A stretch of DNA of 64,000 nucleotides, taken from a bacterium. Its GTDB lineage: Bacteria > Sumerlaeota > Sumerlaeia > SLMS01 > JAHLLQ01. The notes below the pieces were generated by a model. It was not told where the DNA came from and did no database searches. It saw only the letters and a list, made by a program, of their open reading frames with translations. The stretch spans positions 1,054,001 to 1,118,000 of the forward strand of contig JAHLLQ010000001.1 of NCBI GenBank assembly GCA_020444065.1, given 5' to 3'. A program made the translations under genes and the position numbers. Shown here one piece after another: positions 43,123-51,001 of this stretch (positions are counted from its first letter, which is position 1; the number at the start of each line of letters is the position of its first letter).

Positions 43123-44025
43123 CTAGATGAACCTAACGGGGATGAACCGCCCGAGTTCCACGTTCCATCGCCGGGATATTTCCTCTGCGGCCAACATACC
43201 GGAGTCCGCATGCCGCCCAATCAACAGCACCATGAGATTGTACGGCAGAGAATCGCTCAGCGTGCGCAGACAGACATCGCCACTGCCACGAATCAGCGAA
43301 ACGGCATTCGCCGCCTTCGACGCATCTTCGTCGCGCAATTGCCAGCACGCCAATCCGCAACCTTCCCAACCCATCGCCGTCGGATTCAACTTCAACGCGA
43401 ACCTGCGCCAGAACTTGTTCATCGTGAGACGCTGGATCGCCATCCGCGCTTCCTCGGGCTGAATGCCACACAAGTCGCCAATCTGTTCCCAGGGCGATGT
43501 CGCTGACAGAAGTCGGCGAGGCGTCTTGAGGGCCTCCCACACAGGGCGGTCCTCGTCGGGAATCGCCTTCGCCTCCGGTTGGTCTTTGATCAACGTCGAT
43601 CGATCCGCGCCTGCTTCAAGCAGGTTCTCCTGCTCCGGCAAACTCAGATTCGGCGACCAACCGGTCTTGAACCAGCGGATCGACGGGCTTCCACCAGCAT
43701 CCATCGAACGCTGTTCGCCTGCGACTGATGTCAGCACACCCATCTCGGTTTCGAGCAGGTAGCGCACGCAAAGCGATTCGTCCTGAACATCCCCCTGCAG
43801 CAGGGCTTCACCGATGTTCGGATGCGAAGGGTTCGGTTCGCCCCAGAATCCAGCGGAGAGACCGGCGGCGTACAGGTCTTCCAGTCCGGAGCGCAAGTCT
43901 CCCGCCTTGATTCCGATGCCGTAAGCCAAGTCATTCCAGAAGTCCTTGGTTACGGGCAGCGCGGCCTGGCCAGATCGGAGCAGGCGAATCAGGATCGGGT
44001 TTTCTTCGAGCAAATCGTGCAGCAT
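43123..44025 (-). CDS. Duplicated AsnC/Lrp-like protein, siroheme-decarboxylase-like
   Basis: The 300-residue protein seems to contain two related halves. The second (about 150-295) has the pattern of AhbA/AhbB-type siroheme decarboxylases and Lrp/AsnC regulators: a winged-helix-like start (PWEQIGDLCGIQPEEARMAIQRLTMNKFWRRFALKLNPTAMGW) and an alpha/beta part with SLPYNLMVLLIGR. The first half (10-120) has a similar helix-turn-helix arrangement (DFWNDLAYGIGIKAGDLRSGLEDL). AhbA and AhbB are normally separate proteins, so this would be a fusion. No other heme or nitrite reductase gene is nearby, so a regulator remains equally possible. sixA lies 9 nt upstream. Confidence 0.45.
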   Translation of the reverse strand: MLHDLLEENPILIRLLRSGQAALPVTKDFWNDLAYGIGIKAGDLRSGLEDLYAAGLSAGFWGEPNPSHPNIGEALLQGDVQDESLCVRYLLETEMGVLTSVAGEQRSMDAGGSPSIRWFKTGWSPNLSLPEQENLLEAGADRSTLIKDQPEAKAIPDEDRPVWEALKTPRRLLSATSPWEQIGDLCGIQPEEARMAIQRLTMNKFWRRFALKLNPTAMGWEGCGLACWQLRDEDASKAANAVSLIRGSGDVCLRTLSDSLPYNLMVLLIGRHADSGMLAAEEISRRWNVELGRFIPVRFI

Positions 44026-44034
44026 CGGGAACCT

Positions 44035-44526
44035 TTACTGGAGAGTCTTTGCGACGGAGTGCGTCAGATAGAACAGGAGATTGCCCGTCCCGGATTCAAT
44101 GCGACGATCAAACTCGATGCCCATCGCGGCGGATTTGCGAAAGCGGAAGTCATCCTCCTGGCCGGTCAGGCACATCGATGCCAGCATGCTGACCTGCGGC
44201 ATGTGCCCCGCCACAAGGACGGTCTCTGCCCCAGAGGACTTGATGCGCCGATTCACATCCGACGCGAATTGTTCCCAGGGCACGTAGAAATCCACGCCGT
44301 CGGAGCGAACCCACTTCGTCTTCAGCCCCAGCGTCTCGATGACGATCTGGGCCGTCTCCTGCGCCCTAATGCGGTGGCTGGTAATTACAAGATCGGGACG
44401 AACGCCGAACCTTTCGAGACCCTTTGCCACGCGTACGGTTTTCTCTCGGCCATCGCCCGTTAGGCGGCGAGCTTCGTCCGGCGAGCCATCCTCCGCTATG
44501 CCGTGGCGCATCAGAACAAGTAGCAT
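44035..44526 (-). CDS. sixA: SixA-type phosphohistidine phosphatase
   Basis: The 163-residue protein is a small histidine phosphatase with the RHG catalytic motif at residues 7-9 (LVLMRHGIAED), the second arginine in SHRIRAQETAQI, and the distal histidine in VAGHMPQVSML. SixA removes phosphate from phosphohistidine, for example on phosphorelay or nitrogen-PTS proteins. It is followed closely by the AsnC-like gene. A divergent MBL hydrolase gene with a sigma-54-like promoter lies upstream. Confidence 0.9.
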   Translation of the reverse strand: MLLVLMRHGIAEDGSPDEARRLTGDGREKTVRVAKGLERFGVRPDLVITSHRIRAQETAQIVIETLGLKTKWVRSDGVDFYVPWEQFASDVNRRIKSSGAETVLVAGHMPQVSMLASMCLTGQEDDFRFRKSAAMGIEFDRRIESGTGNLLFYLTHSVAKTLQ

Positions 44527-44592
44527 CTCGATTCTCCTGAGTGACTAGCTAGCAATCTTCCCGCCGAAGTCGAAAGTTCTCCCCGGCCCGAA

Positions 44593-44608
44593 TGGCACTC
44601 ATTTGGCA
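44593..44608 (+). promoter_or_regulatory. Candidate sigma-54 promoter of the MBL hydrolase gene
   Basis: TGGCACTCATTTGGCA has TGGCAC and a T-GGCA -12 part with GG and GC 12 nt apart; it departs from TGGCACR-N4-TTGCW at two positions only. It lies 45 nt before ATG 44653. Two sigma-54 activators are encoded in the window, so the sigma factor is expected in this genome. Confidence 0.55.
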
Positions 44609-44652
44609 TTCACAGAGGGCCGTTGGGGAATCCGCCACGAAACGGGCAATGA

Positions 44653-45768
44653 ATGTCTACAGAAGCTGGACTTATCCGCCGAACATTCAAGCGAAAAGGC
44701 GTACGTCGCGCGCTTTGGTTCCTGCTCGGCGTGGGAGTGACGGGGATCCTGATTCCAATGTTCATGGGGGCTGTTGTGCTATCTGCACCGGGGTATGAAG
44801 GGCCTGAATCGGATCACTTCGATGGCGAACGCTTCTCGAACCAGGTCCCAATCGCAAACAAGAATCGGTTTGCAACGTTCCTGAAGTGGCGTTTCACCGC
44901 CGATCCGGGTGAGTGGCGCGACTTCAAACCCGCCGATCCCGGACCGGCTCCTCCAGAGCGCGTTGGTGATGGCGAGATGCGCGTCACGTTTGTCAATCAC
45001 GCCACGGTGCTGCTGCAGATGGATGGACTGAACATCCTGACCGATCCGATCTGGTCCGAGCGCGCAAGCCCCTTCACCTGGATTGGCCCGAAGCGCGTCC
45101 ACCCGCCGGGGATTCGTTTCGAAGACCTTCCCCCAATCGATGCCATCGTGATCAGCCACAACCACTACGATCACCTCGACCTGACTACGCTGAAGCGACT
45201 GGCCAAAACGCATGATCCCACGATCTATGTTCCTCTCGGGAACGATCTCTATCTGCGACGCCAGGGACTGACAAACTGCAAGGCAATGGACTGGTGGGAT
45301 GACGTAAAGTTGGCGGACAATGTGGAACTGACTTTTGTCCCGGCGCAGCACTGGTCCGGGCGAGGAACGCGTGATCGTCGCAAGACGCTCTGGGGCGGCT
45401 ATGTCGTCAAAGGTCCGGCGGGCGTCGCTTACTACGCCGGCGACACGGGAACGGGCCCGCACTTCGAACAGGTCAAAGAGCGCTTCGGCGCTCCGCGCGT
45501 TGCGATGCTCCCAATCGGAGCATACAAGCCCATCTGGTTCATGGGTCCGATGCACATGACACCGCGAGAGGCCGTCGAGGCGCACCAGCTTCTCGAAGCC
45601 GGAACGAGCCTCGCCGTGCACTACGGTACGTTTGAACTGGCCGATGATGGACAGGATGACGCGCCGAGGGATCTCAGGAAAGCACGCAAGGAACTCGACG
45701 TCAGCGAAGAGGAATTCTGGATGCTGGACCCCGGCGAGGGACGTTCAGTGCCGCAGCGGGAACAATGA
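44653..45768 (+). CDS. Membrane-anchored metallo-beta-lactamase fold hydrolase (NAPE-PLD/UlaG-like)
   Basis: The 371-residue protein has a basic N-terminus, one membrane segment (about residues 17-40, ALWFLLGVGVTGILIPMFMGAVVLS) and an MBL domain. The dinuclear metal motif HNHYDHLD (about 173-180) is complete, as are YAGDTGTG and the final HYGTFE histidine. The layout FVNHATVLLQMDGLNILTDPIWSERASPF is that of the NAPE-phospholipase D/RomA branch, which acts on phospholipid-like phosphodiesters; the substrate here is unknown. TGA 45768 is part of a REP-like repeat. Confidence 0.87.
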   Translation: MSTEAGLIRRTFKRKGVRRALWFLLGVGVTGILIPMFMGAVVLSAPGYEGPESDHFDGERFSNQVPIANKNRFATFLKWRFTADPGEWRDFKPADPGPAPPERVGDGEMRVTFVNHATVLLQMDGLNILTDPIWSERASPFTWIGPKRVHPPGIRFEDLPPIDAIVISHNHYDHLDLTTLKRLAKTHDPTIYVPLGNDLYLRRQGLTNCKAMDWWDDVKLADNVELTFVPAQHWSGRGTRDRRKTLWGGYVVKGPAGVAYYAGDTGTGPHFEQVKERFGAPRVAMLPIGAYKPIWFMGPMHMTPREAVEAHQLLEAGTSLAVHYGTFELADDGQDDAPRDLRKARKELDVSEEEFWMLDPGEGRSVPQREQ

Positions 45769-45872
45769 GGTGGCTTGGGCATCTCTGCCCAAGAGCGAAC
45801 CCAGACGCCGGCGCGTCCAAAGACGAAGAGCCCCTCATCACTGGGCTTGAGCAAGGATGCTCAAGTCACCTC
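45767..45872. repeat. Inverted pair of REP-like hairpin repeats
   Basis: On the plus strand GAGGTGGCTTGGGCATC (from 45767) forms an 8-bp hairpin CTTGGGCA/TGCCCAAG (45774-45781 with 45786-45793). On the minus strand GAGGTGACTTGAGCATC (from 45872) forms CTTGAGCA/TGCTCAAG (45846-45853 with 45858-45865). The two elements are alike but differ by one base pair that changes on both sides of the stem. They fill the gap between convergent MBL and prfA genes, like the paired REP units of other bacteria. Confidence 0.8.
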
Positions 45873-45897
45873 GTGTGATCGCCGCCAGCGCTTCGAT

Positions 45898-47007
45898 TTA
45901 CTGCCCCATCTCCTCCATCAGCTCTTGCATCTCAGCTTTGCGCAAGGAACCGACCAACTCCTCCAGATCGCCTTCCATGACGCGATCGAGGCAATACAGT
46001 GTGAGATTGATGCGGTGGTCGGTCACGCGGTTCTGGGGGAAATTGTAGGTGCGGATGCGCTCGCTTCGGTCGCCGCTGCCGACCATCTGTTTGCGCGAGG
46101 CGCTGCGCGCGGCCATGTCTTCGCGCATCTTCTGTTCGAGAAGCCGGGAACGCAGGACCTGCATCGCCTTGGCGAGGTTCTTCCGCTGGCTGCGCTCGTC
46201 CTGGCAGGAGATGATCATGCCGGTCGGCAAGTGCACGACGCGCACGGCGCTGTACGTCGTATTCACGCCCTGGCCGCCGGGGCCGCTGGCGCACATGGTA
46301 TCGATGCGAAGGTCGGAGTCTTTGACTTCGATGTCGGTCTCTTCCGCTTCGGGCAAGACCGCCACCGTCGCGGCGGACGTGTGAATGCGCCCTTGAGTTT
46401 CAGTGACGGGAACGCGCTGCACGCGATGAACGCCACCTTCGTACTTCAAGTGGCTGTAGACCCGATCGCCCCGAATGCCGACGATGACTTCGCGGAAGCC
46501 GCCGAGGTCGCTCTCGGTCTGCGAGACCAGTTCCACCTTCCATCCCTGGGTCTCCGCATATCGTGAGTACATCCGCAGCAGATCGCCCGCGAAGAGCCCG
46601 GCCTCATCGCCGCCGGTGCCTGCGCGGATTTCCAGCAGCAGGTCGCGGTCATCCAGCGGATCCTTCGGCATCAGGCGAAGCTGCAGTTCCTCGGTCAACT
46701 TCTCGACCAACTCGCCGGCCTCTTCCGCGTCCGCTTCTGCCAACTCCCTGAGTTCGCCGTCGGATTCCGTTCGCAGCAACTCCTCCGCCTCTGCCAGCCG
46801 CTGCTCGGAGGACACCAATTGCCGCGCCACAGCGATCGTCTCCGTCAGGTCGCTGTGCTCGCGCCCAAGTTCCGCCAGGCGGCGCGGATCGCCGGCGACG
46901 GCCGGGTCGCTCAGTTCGCCCTCGATCGCCTTGTGGCGATGTTCGAGATCCTGAAGGCGCTCGCGCGTCGAGCGTACGGTCTTTTTCTTTCCGCGGGTTG
47001 ATTCCAT
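45898..47007 (-). CDS. prfA: Peptide chain release factor 1
   Basis: The 369-residue protein is a class I release factor. The anticodon-like PVT (200-202, in [15 protein letters not shown]) identifies RF1, which reads UAA and UAG; RF2 has SPF there. The catalytic GGQ is at 244-246 ([16 protein letters not shown]). ATG 47007 fits the family start; the frame is open up to 47088 but with no matching sequence. The GGQ glutamine is usually methylated by PrmC, whose gene is not nearby. Confidence 0.96.
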   Translation of the reverse strand: MESTRGKKKTVRSTRERLQDLEHRHKAIEGELSDPAVAGDPRRLAELGREHSDLTETIAVARQLVSSEQRLAEAEELLRTESDGELRELAEADAEEAGELVEKLTEELQLRLMPKDPLDDRDLLLEIRAGTGGDEAGLFAGDLLRMYSRYAETQGWKVELVSQTESDLGGFREVIVGIRGDRVYSHLKYEGGVHRVQRVPVTETQGRIHTSAATVAVLPEAEETDIEVKDSDLRIDTMCASGPGGQGVNTTYSAVRVVHLPTGMIISCQDERSQRKNLAKAMQVLRSRLLEQKMREDMAARSASRKQMVGSGDRSERIRTYNFPQNRVTDHRINLTLYCLDRVMEGDLEELVGSLRKAEMQELMEEMGQ

Positions 47008-47084
47008 GGGTGTTTCCAAGAGGCCAGGGGCCAAAGAGTATTCAGCAAGCGACGGGTGAATGTGGGTGAAAGAGCCGTTGGAGG

Positions 47085-48047
47085 TCAAATCCCATCCGAC
47101 AACTCGTGGACGGAAGCATACGCCTCGAGCGCGTCCGGCGGAGCGATCTCGCCCGTTGGGTGAGCCGCCGTATGGTCGTCCGGCTCCAGGTGCGCGGTCA
47201 CGTATACCTGCTCGCCTTCATAGGCGTGATGGATTGCGTCCTCAACCTTCGATGCCTGCGCATGGGCCTGCATCATCGAGAGGTTCCCCGGCAGAAGAAA
47301 GTGGACCTCAACCCAGAGCGCGTCGTTCACACGACGATGCCGAACAGCATGGAAGCCGGAGATCAGTTTCTCGTCGACCGCCTTGCGAAGACAGTGAATG
47401 AGGCGATCCGAATCCTCCGGGCTCGCTTTCTCCATCAGGCCGTGGTAGGCATCCCGGGCCATTGAAAGACCGCTGCCTAGAATGTGGAGGGCTGCCAGAA
47501 TCGCCACGATTGGATCCAGGATTGCAATCTCGGTGAAGTAGACAAGAGCCACACCGACCACGACGGCGGCGCTGGTCCAAACGTCGGTGAGAACGTGCCT
47601 GCCGTTCGCGACGAGGACCATCGAATGGGTCTTCTTGCCGTAGTGGACCAGCGAAAGACCCAGGATCAGATTCACCAGCGCCAGCGCCGCGATAATTGCA
47701 AGGCCCCAGTCCAGCGAGTGAAGTTCCGGCCCGACAATGATCGCCTTGATGGCCGTGAAGAGAATCGCCAGCGCGGCCATGAAGATCATGGCGCCCTCGA
47801 AGCCGGCAGAGAAGTAGGCGATTTTGCCGTGACCGTAGGGATGATCCTGGTCCGCAGGGCGCGCCGAATACCACAGGCAGTAACCCACGACGCCCGTCGC
47901 CACGATGTGAATCACCGACTCCGCAGCATCGGAGAGGATCGCGGTACTGTTCGTCAGGAGATAGGCACCCACTTTGCCCGCCAGCATCAGGACAGCGACT
48001 CCGAGGCTGGCCATCATGGCGAGTTTGCGCGGGTCTCGTTCTTTCAC
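47085..48047 (-). CDS. Cation diffusion facilitator (CDF) transporter
   Basis: The 320-residue protein has six membrane helices and the CDF metal site motifs: SDAAES in helix II (S/D-x-x-x-D/E pattern), HPYGHGK after it, and a second site in helix V region ([10 protein letters not shown]). The C-terminal cytoplasmic domain follows (about 215-320, [24 protein letters not shown]). CDF proteins export Zn2+, Fe2+, Co2+ or Mn2+ in exchange for protons. It starts with GTG overlapping the stop codon of the GNAT gene by 4 nt, so the two are cotranslated. Confidence 0.92.
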   Translation of the reverse strand: MKERDPRKLAMMASLGVAVLMLAGKVGAYLLTNSTAILSDAAESVIHIVATGVVGYCLWYSARPADQDHPYGHGKIAYFSAGFEGAMIFMAALAILFTAIKAIIVGPELHSLDWGLAIIAALALVNLILGLSLVHYGKKTHSMVLVANGRHVLTDVWTSAAVVVGVALVYFTEIAILDPIVAILAALHILGSGLSMARDAYHGLMEKASPEDSDRLIHCLRKAVDEKLISGFHAVRHRRVNDALWVEVHFLLPGNLSMMQAHAQASKVEDAIHHAYEGEQVYVTAHLEPDDHTAAHPTGEIAPPDALEAYASVHELSDGI

Positions 48048-48493
48048 TTGGTCAGATCCAGATCCATGTCTCGGTGCGGAATCCCGGCGTCCATGTAAAC
48101 GTCCCCATAGGCCCGGAATCCGGCGCGCTCGTAGAATCCCATCGCGTGTGTTTGGGACGAGAGCACGGCTCTCTTGTACCCTGCGCGGCGTGCTTCCTCA
48201 ATCAAGGAGTTGAGTACGGCCATCCCACAGCCGGTACCTCGCGCGGAAGCCGAAACGGCCACCCGTCCGATGTGCGCGTGGGAGGGTTCCTTCGGGTCCG
48301 GGAAGATCCGCCCGGTCCCACAGGCGTGCCCCGATTCATCGACGGCCAGGACGTGGTGCGCCGTCGGATCGATCGCGTCGATCTCTTCCTCGATCGGCAC
48401 CTTCTGCTCGTCGACGAAAACGGTCAGGCGAATTCGCCGCGCCTCCTCGCCATCCGCCGAGTCCCACTCAATTGGGCGAACCGTGTAATGCAT
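48044..48493 (-). CDS. GNAT family N-acetyltransferase
   Basis: The 149-residue protein has the GNAT fold. RLTVFVDEQKVPIEEEIDAID resembles the ElaA-like subgroup. The acetyl-CoA motif A reads AHIGRVAVSASARGTGCGMAVLNSLI, in which RGTGCG is the pyrophosphate loop, and the C-terminal GFYERAGFRAYGDVYMDAGIPHRDM is motif B. The acceptor is unknown. It precedes the CDF transporter with an overlap of 4 nt. Confidence 0.9.
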   Translation of the reverse strand: MHYTVRPIEWDSADGEEARRIRLTVFVDEQKVPIEEEIDAIDPTAHHVLAVDESGHACGTGRIFPDPKEPSHAHIGRVAVSASARGTGCGMAVLNSLIEEARRAGYKRAVLSSQTHAMGFYERAGFRAYGDVYMDAGIPHRDMDLDLTK

Positions 48494-48534
48494 TCTGCTA
48501 ATGCTCCGAACTTTTTCCTTGTTATTCTTGGTGT

Positions 48535-50079
48535 TCAGTCTTCCTCGTCGGTGCTGTCTGGAGCCTTGCCGATGTCGTACTTCTCCAGGCGATAGCGTAG
48601 CGTGGCGCGCGTCAGGCCCAGGAGCTTGGCCGCGGCGGTCTTGTTGTAGCGCGTCCGCTCAAGCGCCTGCTCGATGAGTTCTTTTTCGTGCGTTTCGAGA
48701 CTGAAGCCGATTTCGGGGATTCGGAACGGATGCCAGCGCGAGCGTCCGAGCCGGGATGCGATGCTCTCGCCTCCCTCTTCGCCCGAATCGTCCTCGTCAC
48801 TCTCCTCGTCATCCGTGCGACGCAGAGGAACCGGCGTGGCGCCTCGGCGCGGCCCGAGCGATGGGCCCACACGTTGGTACTCGGCGGTCGCGCGATCCAT
48901 GGATTCGAGGCCCTCAAGCGCATCGATATGCAGCAAATCGATGGTCAGTTCTTCGCCGGCCAGCAGGATCATCGCGCGCTCGATGACGTTCTGCAGTTCG
49001 CGCACGTTGCCCATCCACTGATGCCCGAGCAGGACCTCTTCGGCTTCAGGCGTGATACGCGGGGGCTTCTTGCCCATCTCGCGGGCGAACCGCGCCAGGA
49101 AGTGCTCCGTCAGCGGAATGATGTCATCGGGGCGTTCGCGCAGCGCGGGAATCACGATGGGGAAGACGTTGAGGCGGTAGAAGAGATCGTCGCGGAACTC
49201 CCCCTTCGCGACGCGCTGCTTCAGGTTCTTGTTCGTCGCCGCGATGAAGCGAATGTCCGCCTTGATCGTCCGCGTGCCGCCGACGCGCTCGAACTCCTGC
49301 GTCTCCAGCGCGCGCAGAACCTTTGCCTGCAGCGCCGCCGCCATCTCGCCGATCTCATCCAGGAACAACGTGCCGCCGTGGGCCATCTCGAAGCGCCCCT
49401 TCTTGGCCTCGGTTGCCCCCGTGAAGGACCCCTTCTCGTGGCCGAACAGTTCGCTCTCAAGCAAAGTGTCCGGAATCGCGGCGCAGTTCAGTGCGATGAA
49501 CGGTCCTCGACTGCGTGGTGAAGATTCGTGAATCGCGCGCGTGACCATTTCCTTACCGGCGCCGGATTCGCCGTAGATCATCACGGTCGTCGAGGCCGCC
49601 GCGACCTGACGGGCGAGATCGAGGACCTGAAGTGTCTTGCGATCTTCGGCGATGATATTGTCGAAGGCGTACCGGCTGCGCAGTTCGCTGCGAAGAACGC
49701 GGTTCTCCATCATCAGTTCGCGAGCAGCCAACGCGTGCTCGATCGCCAGGCGAATGCGAGCTTCCTCGAATGGCTTGGTAATGTAATCCGTCGCACCGGC
49801 CTGCATCGCTTCGACGGCAGATTCGATGCTGCCGAAGGCAGTAATCACGATTACCGGAACGTCGGGCTGACGTTCGCGGATCGCCTTGATCAGATCCGTG
49901 CCGGACATCTTCGGCATGCGAAGGTCCGTAATCACGAGATCCGGACTGGTTTCCTCGAATTTCTGCAGGGCTTCTTCGCCGTCGGCGGCGAGTTGAAGAT
50001 CGAACTTGTCGCCGCCCAACAACATGCCCAGCAGCCGGCGCATTCTCTCTTCATCTTCGGCAATCAGCAGCTTAATCAT
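48535..50079 (-). CDS. Sigma-54-dependent response regulator with GSFTGA loop
   Basis: The 514-residue protein has a receiver (phosphoacceptor D52 in [12 protein letters not shown]), a sigma-54 AAA+ domain (Walker A GESGAGKE, Walker [10 protein letters not shown]) and a C-terminal Fis-type HTH ([26 protein letters not shown]). The sigma-54-contacting loop reads GSFTGA in place of GAFTGA. A long acidic, Ser/Arg-rich linker of about 75 residues separates AAA+ and HTH. ATG 50079 is chosen since the receiver begins at once; the frame is open to 50154. There is no neighbouring histidine kinase. Confidence 0.93.
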   Translation of the reverse strand: MIKLLIAEDEERMRRLLGMLLGGDKFDLQLAADGEEALQKFEETSPDLVITDLRMPKMSGTDLIKAIRERQPDVPVIVITAFGSIESAVEAMQAGATDYITKPFEEARIRLAIEHALAARELMMENRVLRSELRSRYAFDNIIAEDRKTLQVLDLARQVAAASTTVMIYGESGAGKEMVTRAIHESSPRSRGPFIALNCAAIPDTLLESELFGHEKGSFTGATEAKKGRFEMAHGGTLFLDEIGEMAAALQAKVLRALETQEFERVGGTRTIKADIRFIAATNKNLKQRVAKGEFRDDLFYRLNVFPIVIPALRERPDDIIPLTEHFLARFAREMGKKPPRITPEAEEVLLGHQWMGNVRELQNVIERAMILLAGEELTIDLLHIDALEGLESMDRATAEYQRVGPSLGPRRGATPVPLRRTDDEESDEDDSGEEGGESIASRLGRSRWHPFRIPEIGFSLETHEKELIEQALERTRYNKTAAAKLLGLTRATLRYRLEKYDIGKAPDSTDEED

Positions 50080-50329
50080 AGCTTTGGCGTTATTGCGCTT
50101 ATACCTCTTCGGCGAATGTCGAGTGGAGAGCCCGCGAATCCGTCCGACGGACAAGCGTCAGCGATACGTCCCCTCCAGGTGGCTGAAAACAGCCACAGAA
50201 CCGCCGAGGGCACAACGTTTTTTGAGGGAAATGGCGCCGGAATCAGGCAGATTTTGTCGTCAGGTTCACCGTTGACAAGGCCCCGTTTTCGAGGCCACCC
50301 TTCCGCCACCTTGGGCACGCCCGAGATGC

Positions 50330-50404
50330 TGGGGAGTAGTTCAGTGGTAGAACGTCGGCCTTTGGAGCCGAATGTCGCAGGTTCGACCCCTGCCTCCCCA
50401 GCCA
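50330..50404 (+). tRNA. tRNA-Gln (anticodon TTG)
   Basis: The cloverleaf is complete: acceptor TGGGGAG/CTCCCCA (50330-50336 with 50394-50400), D arm GTTC/GAAC, anticodon arm TCGGC/GCCGA with loop CTTTGGA giving anticodon TTG (50362-50364), and T arm GCAGG/CCTGC with TTCGACC. The discriminator G is followed by an encoded CCA (50402-50404). Confidence 0.97.
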
Positions 50405-50447
50405 GTAGATTTCGAGGGCCCGGATGCCGCCGCGTTCGGGTCTTTTC

Positions 50448-50714
50448 CTATTTCCGGGGAATCACGCCGCTGATCACGCCGCCGCGGCTGGAGACGTCTT
50501 CAAGGCGATGGGAGAGCTGCAGCGACTGCACGATACGCAGAACTTTGTCCTCCTCGATCCGCGCCCGACTGGCCGCTTCGGCCAGCGGGATTTCGAACTC
50601 ATAGCCGAAACTTTCATCCGTCGATACGACAGCAAACGCCAGCGCCACGAGCACCTTTTCCGGCGTATCGAAAGCCTCGTCGTCCCACACCTGCCGCATT
50701 GCGTTTGCCGACAT
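50448..50714 (-). CDS. Small orphan protein, possible winged helix
   Basis: The 88-residue product is not recognised. Its second half (EIPLAEAASRARIEEDKVLRIVQSLQLSHRLEDVSSRGGVISGV) has the helix-turn-helix then beta-wing rhythm of a small winged-helix domain, and the first half is a helix rich in acidic residues. GGAGG lies nine bases before ATG 50714, so translation is likely. It lies convergent to the tRNA gene. Confidence 0.55.
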   Translation of the reverse strand: MSANAMRQVWDDEAFDTPEKVLVALAFAVVSTDESFGYEFEIPLAEAASRARIEEDKVLRIVQSLQLSHRLEDVSSRGGVISGVIPRK

Positions 50715-50796
50715 GATCGTGTCCTCCGTACATCCCAATAGATTCCAGTTTCTCAATGGTTGCACAAAGGCTGTCGATGCGGCAATGCGAATCAAT

Positions 50797-50961
50797 GGGG
50801 GGCCTTGGCCCCCTCCGGGGACCGCAACACGCTCGTTCCAAGTCCCCGGGCTCCCGATGGTCGCCCGGGGCCATTCAACTAGCCCTCCTTCGGAGGACCC
50901 AACAGACAGATTCCCACATTCTCAATTCGGGGGCGACTCTTCGGGAACGGCGTCCCCGAAG
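50797..50961. repeat. Cluster of GC-rich hairpins
   Basis: The 50715-51001 gap holds several hairpins in a row: GGGGGCC/GGCCCCC (50798-50804 with 50807-50813), CCCCGGGC/GCCCGGGG (50844-50851 with 50863-50870), a CCTCC/GGAGG hairpin near 50885, and CTTCGGG/CCCGAAG (50939-50945 with 50955-50961). No coding capacity is credible. It may be a dispersed hairpin repeat and could also end transcription of the minus-strand gene at 51002. Confidence 0.5.
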
Positions 50962-51001
50962 GGAGCGAAGGCTTCCTTGCGAGTAGACGGAGGCAAGATG
51001 C

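Noticed and set aside
50272-50300. Sigma-70 promoter for tRNA-Gln starting at TTGACA
   Set aside because: No -10-like hexamer lies 16-18 nt downstream.
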